A DNA stretch of 11,324 nucleotides, taken from NCBI GenBank assembly GCA_025455225.1, contig JALOMY010000052.1:1-11324 (forward strand), read 5' to 3'. Positions 1-6,773 of the stretch are shown in pieces. The notes beneath the pieces were generated by a model that made no database searches, was not told the DNA's origin, and saw only the letters and a program-made list of their open reading frames with translations. Within the stretch, counting starts at the first letter, position 1. Every line of letters begins with the position of its first letter. Position numbers and translations under genes: made by a program. The stretch comes from Cyclobacteriaceae bacterium. Its GTDB lineage: Bacteria > Bacteroidota > Bacteroidia > Cytophagales > Cyclobacteriaceae.

Positions 1-845
1 CGAACCAGGAAGATCCAGCTTGCCGAAGCAATGATGAATTGTCCGGTTCCACCGGCCGATACCTTGATAAGGCGCCAGATTATTCCGAAATCCAATGGCA
101 AATTATCGCGATGAATTTTCACCAACCCCTTTCCAAAAATCAAATGCGATAGCTGGTAAAGCACACCTATACCACGACCCAGGTTGGTGGCGATGGCCGC
201 CCCTTCAACACCAAAAGCTGGTATAGGACCAAAGCCAAATATGAAGAGCGGATCCAATACAATGTTTAACCCATTTGAAATTATCAACACCCGCATCGCC
301 AACGATGCATCTCCCGCTCCCCGGAAAATGGCATTGATAAGAAAGATCAACATAATGGTGATATTTCCCACCAGCATCCATTTAGTATAGCCCAAGCCGG
401 TTTCAATAACTGACCCGGAAGCCCCCATAAGAATGAGTATTTCTTTGGAGAAAAATATTCCAATGAAACTGATGATAACCGAGATGGCTACGGCCAGGTA
501 AATTGCCTGCATACCCGCTTTAGATGCCGCCTGGATATCATGTTCACCCACCCTGCGCGCAACCATGGCTGTTGCTCCCATACTTAACCCTATGGCTAAG
601 GAATATATGAGTGTTAATACAGACTCCGTAAGACTTACCGTAGCTAAAGCATCTACCCCTAACCTGCTTACATAAAACGCATCAACAATCGCAAAGAGCG
701 ACTCCATCAGCATTTCCAGTATCATGGGAATGGACAAGAGGAAAATGGCCCTGTCGATGCTGCCGGAAGTGTAATTTTCCTCCTCCCCTTTTAGGGCTTG
801 TTTGAGTAAACGTAAAAATGAAACAGTCTTTGTATAAACAGACAT
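1..845 (-). CDS. MATE family efflux transporter (N-terminal part, cut by window edge)
   Basis: This is the first 281 codons of a multidrug and toxin extrusion (MATE) transporter, an inner-membrane cation-coupled antiporter for organic compounds. The frame is open from ATG at 845 to the window edge, where the C-terminal portion is cut off. Translation shows an amphipathic N-terminus and then repeated hydrophobic helices. Typical MATE features are visible: an early segment with PMILEMLMESLFAIVDAFYV near residues 40-59, then ALATVSLTES, and GLSMGATAMVARRVGE near residues 91-106. A later segment reads IFRGAGDASLAMRVLIISN, and DPLFIFGFGP follows it. MATE proteins are usually about 440-480 residues, so roughly 60% is present. 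The start is preceded by a weak AGG only. The substrate cannot be read from the sequence. It lies downstream of the Dabb gene on the same strand but 221 bp away, so it probably has its own promoter. Confidence 0.9.
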   Translation of the reverse strand, partial: MSVYTKTVSFLRLLKQALKGEEENYTSGSIDRAIFLLSIPMILEMLMESLFAIVDAFYVSRLGVDALATVSLTESVLTLIYSLAIGLSMGATAMVARRVGEHDIQAASKAGMQAIYLAVAISVIISFIGIFFSKEILILMGASGSVIETGLGYTKWMLVGNITIMLIFLINAIFRGAGDASLAMRVLIISNGLNIVLDPLFIFGFGPIPAFGVEGAAIATNLGRGIGVLYQLSHLIFGKGLVKIHRDNLPLDFGIIWRLIKVSAGGTGQFIIASASWIFLV

Positions 846-1066
846 ACCTATGAATTTAATTTCGAAAATTGTAAATGATGAAAAGGGGATCCGGCACGTA
901 GCCAGTCGTTATCCAATAACACACCTGAATAGGTGCAGTTGATCAGATGGTGATTACAAGCTTCATAGGCAAATCAAATTGGGGTTTGTGAAACCCACAT
1001 GGCAAAGATCACGAAATAAAGCTAAAAAGGTTTCACTCTCGTGTGAATTAATTTTCATCTGAATGT
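846..1066. other. Gene-free spacer with three small inverted repeats
   Basis: No coding region is credible in this 221-bp gap between the Dabb gene and the MATE gene. Three short perfect inverted repeats are visible. CACCT/AGGTG lies at 922-935 with a GAAT loop. GGGTTT/AAACCC lies at 982-996 with a GTG loop. TTCAC/GTGAA lies at 1032-1047 with a 6-nt loop. On the minus strand the last hairpin is followed by ACCTTTTTAG, so it may act as a weak terminator for the Dabb gene. The first two could be operators or chance structures. The MATE promoter should lie in the left part of this gap, but I see no clear Bacteroidota -7 element. Confidence 0.35.
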
Positions 1067-1468
1067 TCAGACTGCAATTGAATCATAAACTACAGCACGT
1101 TCCCACAAATACGAATAATTCTCAACAAATTGCTTGTGCACAGGATGCTCCTGGTAAATATTCTGGCCTTCAACATCATCGAAAAACATTAGCTCTGAAA
1201 CGCTGTAGGAATTATCAACCACATCGCGTTTCTCGGTTGATGCCGGTATTCCAATGTGTAATTCCCGAATGGTTTCAATATTTGCTAAGGTTCTTAACCC
1301 CTCGATCAACTTATTACGGTCGGCATCTGAGTCTGGGTTTTTCAGCCAAAAAAATACATGATGGGTTAAAGGTGGTTTCGTCTTTTTTTCTTCCATGCAT
1401 GAAGTTAATGTGCCGGCTGCAAAAAGTGAAGTTGTGCCAATAAATGTGCGTCTGGTAATCGTATTCAT
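1067..1468 (-). CDS. Dabb-domain protein with Tat/lipoprotein signal
   Basis: The 133-residue product belongs to the stress-responsive alpha/beta-barrel (Dabb) family, small dimeric ferredoxin-like barrels. The domain covers about residues 36-131. It begins with THHVFFWLK and contains the typical late motif YQEHPVHKQFVE (residues 105-116). The N-terminus carries a twin-arginine-like signal, with RR at residues 6-7 in TRRTFIG, then a short hydrophobic stretch and a lipobox LTSC with Cys24. The protein is therefore predicted to be exported and lipid-anchored, whereas many Dabb proteins are cytosolic. ATG at 1468 is the only start that keeps this signal. The gene is divergent from the acyl-CoA dehydrogenase operon across 94 bp, so regulation may be shared. 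Its reaction, if any, is unknown. Some Dabb proteins are polyketide cyclases, but nothing here indicates that role. Confidence 0.85.
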   Translation of the reverse strand: MNTITRRTFIGTTSLFAAGTLTSCMEEKKTKPPLTHHVFFWLKNPDSDADRNKLIEGLRTLANIETIRELHIGIPASTEKRDVVDNSYSVSELMFFDDVEGQNIYQEHPVHKQFVENYSYLWERAVVYDSIAV

Positions 1469-1562
1469 AATTTCTTAGGTTAAAGGAAATTCAGGATGTT
1501 TCCGTTTTGAAGATACACTTAATTCAGAAATCGGTATCTTTTCCATGTAATCGGTCAGTGCC

Positions 1563-2777
1563 ATGGATAATCCCTTCATTACAGAAAAAATCAAAAATCT
1601 TCTGCCACGCTATCGGCAATTTCTTCAGGATTATGTCTATCCAATTGAATTAAAAGTTGTGTCTAATCCATTCCGGCAATCGCTCCCTGTGCTGCAGGAA
1701 CTAAGGAATAAAGCCCGTAGCGAAGGATTGTTTGCTCCTCATCTTACTGAAGAGGATGGTGGCCCCGGTCTTTCATTGTTAGAGTTTGCCCAAATCAGTG
1801 AAGTGCTGGGTACATCACCGTTGGGACATTATATTTTTAATTGCCAGGCTCCGGATATAGGTAATATGGAATTGATGCATGAATTCGCATCTTCGGAATT
1901 AAAGGAGCAATACCTGAAACCTTTGCAACGTGGCGAAATACGATCCTGCTTTGCCATGACTGAGCCGGGCTTTGCAGGATCTAATCCATTGCAACTAGGA
2001 ACAATCGCAGTTCGGGATGGCGATGAATATATTATTACTGGCCATAAGTGGTTTACTTCCAGTGCCGATGGTGCTTCGTTCACCATTGTGATGGCCATAA
2101 CAAATCCTGAATCCTCGAATCAATACGAGCGGGCAAGTATGATTTTGGTGCCTCTTCCTAATTCATCCGTTGAATTGGTACGAAACATTTCGGTTATGGG
2201 CGAATCCGGAGAGGATTACCTGAGTCATGGAGAATTGAAATTCCATCAGTGTCGAATACATATCTCCAATCGTATTGGCCCTGAAGGAAAAGGATTTGCA
2301 TTGGCGCAAGCCCGATTGGGACCTGGACGAATTCATCATTGTATGCGATGGATTGGCATTTGTGAACGGGCCTTTGACCTGATGTGCCAACGAGCCACAT
2401 CACGATCCTTGAGCGGACACCATATGCTCGGCCATCAACAAATCATTCAGTTTTGGATTGCTGAATGCCGTGCACAAATTCAGGCAGCACGCCTTATGGT
2501 TCTGCATACTGCACTGGCCATGGATAAGCAAGGCGCTAAAGCAGTAAAAGAAGAAATCGCTACCATAAAATTCTTTGTTGCCAATGTGCTTACGGATGTT
2601 CTTGATAAAGCCATACAGGTTCATGGAGGGCTTGGAATAACGGATGATACCATATTGTCATTCTGGTACCGGCATGAACGCGCATCGCGGATATATGACG
2701 GACCCGATGAGGTTCATAAATCATCATTAGCCCGGCACATACTCAAAAGTTATGGTATGAAATTCGAACGCCCATGA
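1563..2777 (+). CDS. Acyl-CoA dehydrogenase, ACAD10/ACAD11 (LvaC-like) type
   Basis: A 404-residue FAD-dependent acyl-CoA dehydrogenase fold, full length for the family (about 400). Visible motifs are CFAMTEPGFAGSNP (residues 129-142, flavin/substrate contact), ITGHKWFTSSA (158-168), RLGPGRIHHCMR (251-262), QVHGGLGIT (352-360) and DGPDEVH (379-385). The GPGRIHHCMR and DGPDEVH signatures are those of the ACAD10/ACAD11 subgroup rather than of ordinary medium- or short-chain dehydrogenases. Asp379 sits where the catalytic Glu of medium-chain acyl-CoA dehydrogenase (the YEGT motif) is found. Family members next to or fused with an APH-type kinase process 4-phosphoacyl-CoA intermediates during 4-hydroxy acid breakdown, and I infer that role here. 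ATG at 1563 is the first start after an in-frame TAA at 1548. The stop overlaps the kinase start by 4 bp (ATGA), indicating translational coupling. Confidence 0.93.
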   Translation: MDNPFITEKIKNLLPRYRQFLQDYVYPIELKVVSNPFRQSLPVLQELRNKARSEGLFAPHLTEEDGGPGLSLLEFAQISEVLGTSPLGHYIFNCQAPDIGNMELMHEFASSELKEQYLKPLQRGEIRSCFAMTEPGFAGSNPLQLGTIAVRDGDEYIITGHKWFTSSADGASFTIVMAITNPESSNQYERASMILVPLPNSSVELVRNISVMGESGEDYLSHGELKFHQCRIHISNRIGPEGKGFALAQARLGPGRIHHCMRWIGICERAFDLMCQRATSRSLSGHHMLGHQQIIQFWIAECRAQIQAARLMVLHTALAMDKQGAKAVKEEIATIKFFVANVLTDVLDKAIQVHGGLGITDDTILSFWYRHERASRIYDGPDEVHKSSLARHILKSYGMKFERP

Positions 2778-3835
2778 GTATTCCCTCCGATCGCCCTGGT
2801 AAAGCCCGCGAAAATGAAGTACCCGATGTACTCAAGCTGAACAACTATTTGAAGGATAGTGCCCCAGCACTTGGGCAAATCCAGTCAATCGAACAATTTC
2901 CCAGTGGATACTCAAATCTGACCTTCTGCTTACATTCGCAAGACAAGGATTGGATTCTTAGAAGGCCACCAATTGGAGCCAATATTAAATCAGCTCATGA
3001 TATGGGCAGGGAGTTTACGGTACTCAGTAAACTTAAGCCTGTTTATTCGAAGGTTCCCACACCGGTGTTGTATTGTGAGGATGTTTCAATCATTGGAGCT
3101 CCATTTTATATTATGGAGCGACTTCAGGGTATAATATTGCGCGCCTCGGGGGTTCCATATGATTCAATTACACCCGGCACGTTCAGGATATTATCGGAAG
3201 TACTAGTGGACAACCTGGTAGAGATTCATTCGCTTGATCTTATTCAATCAGGTTTGTATACGTTAGGTAAACCCGAAGGATATGTACAACGGCAAGTTGA
3301 CGGCTGGATCAAACGCTATAAGGACGCAGAAACGGATACATTACAGGAAATGAATCGTTTAATCGAATGGTTAACCAGTCATCTTTGTGAAAATAAGACA
3401 CCTTCATTCCTCCATAATGATTATAAGTACGATAATGTCATATTAAACCCTGATGACTTAACTGAAATTGTGGGTGTTCTGGATTGGGAAATGGCAACGG
3501 TTGGAGATCCGTTAATGGACCTGGGAGCCAGCCTGGCCTATTGGAGTGAAGCCGGAGATAATCCGGTACTCATATCCTTCAACCTGACTTCATTGCCTGG
3601 CAATCTATCCCGGCAGGAAGTAATCAACCGGTATGCAGAAAAAAGCAAACGGGATGTTTCCAATATCCTGTTCTATTATGTATTCGGCCTGTTTAAAAAT
3701 GCCGTGATTGCCCAGCAAATTTATGCGCGTTGGAAAAAGGGATATACCCGGGATGAACGCTTTGAAGGATTGCTGAACGTAATCAAAGCATTATCACAAA
3801 AAGGAATTGATTCCATTACACGAAATACCATCTGA
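2774..3835 (+). CDS. APH-fold kinase, putative 4-hydroxyacyl-CoA kinase (LvaA/ACAD10-11 N-domain like)
   Basis: A 353-residue aminoglycoside phosphotransferase (APH/choline kinase) fold protein. The nucleotide loop is GYSNLTF (residues 45-51). The WILRRPP strand (60-66) and SAHDMGREF with Glu80 are typical of the ACAD10/11-associated subgroup. The catalytic loop is LHNDYKYDN (His214, Asp216, Asn221), and the metal-binding motif is VLDWEMATVGDPLMDL (Asp237). All key kinase residues are present, so the enzyme should be active. Despite the family name, antibiotic resistance is unlikely. The partner gene and the subgroup motifs point to phosphorylation of a hydroxyacyl-CoA, as shown for LvaA of Pseudomonas putida and for the kinase domains of mammalian ACAD10/11. 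The start overlaps the dehydrogenase stop by 4 bp, and the SDR starts 6 bp after the stop. The acyl chain length handled cannot be inferred. Confidence 0.9.
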   Translation: MSIPSDRPGKARENEVPDVLKLNNYLKDSAPALGQIQSIEQFPSGYSNLTFCLHSQDKDWILRRPPIGANIKSAHDMGREFTVLSKLKPVYSKVPTPVLYCEDVSIIGAPFYIMERLQGIILRASGVPYDSITPGTFRILSEVLVDNLVEIHSLDLIQSGLYTLGKPEGYVQRQVDGWIKRYKDAETDTLQEMNRLIEWLTSHLCENKTPSFLHNDYKYDNVILNPDDLTEIVGVLDWEMATVGDPLMDLGASLAYWSEAGDNPVLISFNLTSLPGNLSRQEVINRYAEKSKRDVSNILFYYVFGLFKNAVIAQQIYARWKKGYTRDERFEGLLNVIKALSQKGIDSITRNTI

Positions 3836-3841
3836 TCCGCC

Positions 3842-4675
3842 ATGTCATTATATAAACTTACTGATGAATTTCCACAGAAGAGAGCTTTCATTACCGGAGC
3901 TGCTTCCGGATTAGGCAAAGCATTATCGTTAAAGTTAGCCAAAGACAACTGGACGATTGGCCTGTGCGATTTCCATCAGGATAACCTTGCATTAACCCAA
4001 CACGAAGTAACCGCACGTGGAGGTAAAGCAATTTCCTATACGCTCGATGTTTCCGATAAAATTCAATACAGTACCGTAGTCACTGAATTTTTAAACAGGG
4101 AAAAAGGCATTGATCTGTTGATTAATAATGCCGGAGTTGGTGATGGTGGAAATGTTGGCGAATATACCCTGGAAAACTGGGAATGGATGGTTGGCATAAA
4201 TCAAATGGGAGTTGTCTATGGATGCCACTTCTTTGTACCGCAATTCAAAAAACAACAATCCGGACACATCATAAACATTGCAAGTTTGGCGGCTATTACT
4301 TGTGCCCCGCAAATGGCTGCATACAATGTGACTAAAGCAGCAGTACTTGCTCTTAGTGAAACACTTTATGGGGAATTAATGGATGATAACATTCATGTTT
4401 CATGCGTAATGCCCTCTTATTTTAAAACCAACATTGCAGAAGGTGTGCGTGGTGGTGAACAAATTAAAAAAGTTACCTCCTCCTTTATCAAATGGTCTAA
4501 ACTGGAAGCCGATCAGGTTGCCGAGGAAATCCTTAATCGGGCAGGCAACCATGAGTTGTACATTGTAATGGCTGAAAAAGCCCGAAATCTCTGGTACTTA
4601 AAACGACTTATGCCAACCCGATTCAGACGAATGGTTAAGGAAAAATATTATCAAGCCGTGAATCGAATAAAATAG
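3842..4675 (+). CDS. Short-chain dehydrogenase/reductase (classical SDR)
   Basis: A 277-residue classical SDR with a Rossmann fold. The cofactor motif TGAASGLG lies at residues 18-25, NNAGVG at 95-100, the catalytic Asn at 120, Ser at 148 (INIASLAA) and YNVTK (Tyr161, Lys165). Asp43 at the end of the second strand (GLCDF) suggests NAD(H) preference over NADP(H). A C-terminal extension (about residues 245-277) is rich in Arg, Lys, Trp and Tyr and could form an amphipathic membrane-touching helix. It is the third gene of the operon, 6 bp behind the kinase, so it probably acts in the same pathway. By analogy with LvaD it may interconvert 4-oxo- and 4-hydroxyacyl-CoA, or it may oxidise the 3-hydroxyacyl product. 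The exact substrate is inferred, not shown. Confidence 0.92.
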   Translation: MSLYKLTDEFPQKRAFITGAASGLGKALSLKLAKDNWTIGLCDFHQDNLALTQHEVTARGGKAISYTLDVSDKIQYSTVVTEFLNREKGIDLLINNAGVGDGGNVGEYTLENWEWMVGINQMGVVYGCHFFVPQFKKQQSGHIINIASLAAITCAPQMAAYNVTKAAVLALSETLYGELMDDNIHVSCVMPSYFKTNIAEGVRGGEQIKKVTSSFIKWSKLEADQVAEEILNRAGNHELYIVMAEKARNLWYLKRLMPTRFRRMVKEKYYQAVNRIK

Positions 4676-4742
4676 AATTGAGAATACAGTTAATCAAAAC
4701 CGTTTTCAGGTCTAAAAAACAATTCTCAATTGATTAAACTGT
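4676..4742. repeat. Two interleaved inverted repeats in a convergent spacer
   Basis: Between the stops of the SDR gene (plus) and the CBS gene (minus) lie two inverted repeats. Repeat A is a perfect 10-bp pair, AATTGAGAAT (4676-4685) with ATTCTCAATT (4722-4731). Repeat B is a 12-bp pair, ACAGTTAATCAA (4686-4697) with TTGATTAAACTGT (4730-4742), with one bulged A. The arms alternate A-B-A-B and share bases 4730-4731. They can form a pseudoknot or two exclusive hairpins. A run of six A (4714-4719) lies in the loop. The site may serve as a terminator or mRNA 3'-end structure for both genes, although neither hairpin has a classic adjacent T-tail. Confidence 0.5.
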
Positions 4743-4765
4743 GATATAAAGAAGCCCTCTAAAAG

Positions 4766-5233
4766 TTACCAGGTTGTCTGATTGATCTTCTTGGCAGCCT
4801 TAAGAATATCTCTTCGGCTTATCTGTCCAATTAATACACCATTTTCCACAATGGGCAATCGCCTGATTGGGCTTCGTAAAAATTCATTGGCTGCTTCAAC
4901 CACATCGCTGTTCGATGAAAGAACTTTTACTTGTGCCGTCATATAATCGGATACTTTGCGATCAGAAGTGGGAAGGTTATGATAAGCCTGATCTACAATA
5001 ATTCGTAAGCAATCTTTCTCTGAAATAATTCCAACCAGCTTGCGGTCCTTGTCCAACACCGGGGCACCCGAAATACCTTTGTTAATAATAGTATCAATAA
5101 CTTCCTGGATGGTTTGGTCAGGTGTGAACGTAATCAGGTTTGAAACGCCCACCATATATTCGGTAACCGATTCGTATTTCGGCTGTCCCGCAGCCAGTTC
5201 TTCTTTGGATTTCATTGCTGGTTTAAAATTCAT
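4766..5233 (-). CDS. Two-CBS-domain protein
   Basis: A 155-residue cytosolic protein made almost entirely of a tandem CBS (Bateman) module. CBS1 spans about residues 23-82, with VTEYMVG, GISGAPVLDKDRKLVGIISEKD and LRIIV. CBS2 spans about residues 94-148, with VSDYMTAQVKVL, RRLPIVENGVLIGQISRRD and ILKAA. Such modules bind adenosine nucleotides (AMP, ATP, SAM) and act as energy-state sensors, usually by regulating a partner. No enzymatic or transport domain is attached, so this is a stand-alone sensor whose partner is not evident. The short N-terminal segment (1-22) is polar and without a signal peptide. ATG at 5233 follows A-rich DNA. The gene is divergent from the membrane protein at 5450 across 216 bp and convergent with the SDR operon. 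Confidence 0.9.
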   Translation of the reverse strand: MNFKPAMKSKEELAAGQPKYESVTEYMVGVSNLITFTPDQTIQEVIDTIINKGISGAPVLDKDRKLVGIISEKDCLRIIVDQAYHNLPTSDRKVSDYMTAQVKVLSSNSDVVEAANEFLRSPIRRLPIVENGVLIGQISRRDILKAAKKINQTTW

Positions 5234-5449
5234 AGGAAACAGTTTTTGGTTGGGTGATTACTGATTTTTGGATTAAATTCACTCAATAAGCCGCTTTTTG
5301 ATTTGATGTGAAATTGAATGTAAACAAAAAATTTCGATTTGAAAAGAATCTCTATTCAGGCAAAACGAATTATTTCTGATTTACAGATTCAATTACTGGT
5401 AATTTTATATCGGACATGATTTAATAGTATAATTCAATAATGATGACCT

Positions 5450-5860
5450 ATGAATAAAAACATTATCTCCGTACTAATTGCCGGCTTACTGGTATTACTT
5501 GTCAGCCTGGGCATTCTTTACATTGGAATATTTGCTTTCCCTTCCCTGATGGAAGAATACTACAACTCTGTATTCAGGTCGTCATCATTTGATACGGATT
5601 GGTTGTTTTATGCTCATCCATTTGTCTTGAGTGCTGCCTTGAAATGGTTCTGGGATCGGTCAAGGGATTCCTTTAAGGGTTCACTCATTTCGAAAGCTGC
5701 CAGAGTATCCCTGGCTTATGGATTGGTCGCCATGCTTCCGGTACTGTGGCTGACCTTTAGTGCCATTGATGTATCGTTTATTATGGTAATTACATGGCTG
5801 ACGTATGGATATGTTCAGTCCTTAATTGCTACCGTTGTATTCGCCAAAATGAACGGGTGA
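5450..5860 (+). CDS. Small membrane protein of unknown function
   Basis: I do not recognise this 136-residue protein. It is strongly hydrophobic, with probable membrane segments at about residues 5-30, 51-66, 84-104 and 107-131. The second is short and ends in an aromatic/charged motif (KWFWDRSRD). A soluble loop around residues 32-50 (LMEEYYNSVFRSSSF) lies between segments 1 and 2. There is no cleavable signal or lipobox, and no transporter, protease or enzyme motif. ATG at 5450 is the first Met of the frame with a sensible hydrophobic N-terminus and follows an AT-rich stretch without a Shine-Dalgarno sequence. It stands alone on the plus strand, divergent from the CBS gene and followed 24 bp later by a strong terminator, so it is probably a single-gene transcript. 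Confidence 0.75.
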   Translation: MNKNIISVLIAGLLVLLVSLGILYIGIFAFPSLMEEYYNSVFRSSSFDTDWLFYAHPFVLSAALKWFWDRSRDSFKGSLISKAARVSLAYGLVAMLPVLWLTFSAIDVSFIMVITWLTYGYVQSLIATVVFAKMNG

Positions 5861-5884
5861 ACAGAACAGCATGGATGCCTCAAA

Positions 5885-5916
5885 AAAAGAGCAGCGATCG
5901 TTATCGCTGCTCTTTT
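5885..5916. terminator. Strong bidirectional intrinsic terminator
   Basis: A perfect 14-bp stem pairs AAAAGAGCAGCGAT (5885-5898) with ATCGCTGCTCTTTT (5903-5916) around a CGTT loop. A-rich and T-rich flanks give a U-tract in both directions. It lies 24 bp after the plus-strand membrane-protein gene and 27 bp after the minus-strand tonB-family stop, so it should end both convergent transcripts. Confidence 0.93.
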
Positions 5917-5943
5917 AAACTTTAATTAGGCAGAAATCAAATT

Positions 5944-6684
5944 TTAAGTACGGTCAAGAAGTTTAAAGAAGATAGGTAACACCATACGTTGCTTAACCGG
6001 CCTTCCACGTTGTTTACCGGGTTCCCAGGCAGGAGCTTCCTGCATTATCCGAATGGCTTCCTCATCGCAACCGGCACCAATTCCTTTAACTACTGTAAAT
6101 TGAGTTAAGGTGCCGTCCTTTTCTACTACAAATTCAACGAATACCTTTCCTTCTACACGCATTCTTCGGGCTTGAGCAGGGTATTTGATATTCTCAGAAA
6201 CGTATTTGTAAAAAGCGGACATTCCACCTACCGGCACTGCAGACTGTTCAACCACCAGAAATATTTTATCTGCTTCTTCTTCCTCTACAACCGGTGCAGC
6301 TTCCTGAATTGTGAATTCCTGCATTACTGTTTTGTCTGTAACATCAATATCGAACTGAACTTTGATGTCATCTTTAATTTCTTCTTCATCGGGTACTTCA
6401 ACAATTCGTGGTTGGCTAACTACCGCAGGCGGAGGGGGTAATTGCTCAGTTTGCGGCACTTCTGCTATTGGCTCAAAATTGGATGTACTTTGAGTAATCT
6501 CTATTTTCTTTTGAGCGGGGCGTGTCTTGTATTCAAATGCAAAGATCACCATGAGAAGCGTGATCACTAAACTTGCACTGAAAATCAACGGCCGAATTTT
6601 CTCCAGATCGGCACGGTTTGTCTTTTTAGGTTCATGAAACAGAGGCATGGCTTTTTCGTTTTCCGATTTTAGAATAAGCTCCAC
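5944..6684 (-). CDS. TonB-family energy transducer
   Basis: A 246-residue TonB-like protein that would link the ExbB/ExbD proton motor to outer-membrane TonB-dependent receptors. Layout: a cytoplasmic N-terminus, a single membrane anchor at about residues 33-51 (PLIFSASLVITLLMVIFAFEY), a periplasmic linker with PPPP at 83-86 and acidic runs (98-102, 134-138), and a TonB C-terminal domain at about 152-243. That domain shows YVSENIKYPAQARRMRVEGKV, VEKDGTLTQFTVVKGIGAGCDEEA and the late PAWEPGKQRGRPVKQRMVLPI. The reading starts at GTG 6684 behind a weak AGGTGG. ATG at 6648 (residue 13) is an equally plausible start with A-rich upstream DNA, giving 234 residues. No exbB, exbD or receptor gene is adjacent. 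The DUF2784 gene lies 89 bp upstream on the same strand. Confidence 0.9.
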   Translation of the reverse strand: MELILKSENEKAMPLFHEPKKTNRADLEKIRPLIFSASLVITLLMVIFAFEYKTRPAQKKIEITQSTSNFEPIAEVPQTEQLPPPPAVVSQPRIVEVPDEEEIKDDIKVQFDIDVTDKTVMQEFTIQEAAPVVEEEEADKIFLVVEQSAVPVGGMSAFYKYVSENIKYPAQARRMRVEGKVFVEFVVEKDGTLTQFTVVKGIGAGCDEEAIRIMQEAPAWEPGKQRGRPVKQRMVLPIFFKLLDRT

Positions 6685-6726
6685 CTAAATTCAATGATGT
6701 TTGTTAGCCGGGAGGCTGATTAACAA

Positions 6727-6739
6727 CAGGTGTCACCTG
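6727..6739. promoter_or_regulatory. 13-bp palindrome upstream of the TonB-family gene
   Basis: CAGGTGTCACCTG is a perfect odd palindrome (arms CAGGTG/CACCTG around a central T), 43 bp upstream of the GTG start and inside the 89-bp gap after the DUF2784 gene. Its position suits an operator, or a small hairpin in the mRNA. No T-run follows, so it is not a typical terminator. No binding protein can be named. Confidence 0.3.
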
Positions 6740-6773
6740 AATTTATTGAATTGTATGCTTATGAATACCCAAA

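Noticed and set aside
1063..1443. 126-residue open frame on the plus strand opposite the Dabb gene
   Set aside because: It is antisense to a gene with a clear domain and signal, its translation shows no recognisable motif, and its composition is unlike a real protein.
1469..1562. Bacteroidota -33/-7 promoter upstream of the acyl-CoA dehydrogenase
   Set aside because: A TATCTTTT near 1535 and a TTTTG near 1505 resemble the consensus, but the spacing is long and the match incomplete, so I do not call it.
2774..3835. Aminoglycoside resistance phosphotransferase
   Set aside because: The fold is shared, but the RRPP and SAHDM motifs and the operon with an ACAD10/11-type dehydrogenase point to acyl-CoA metabolism instead.
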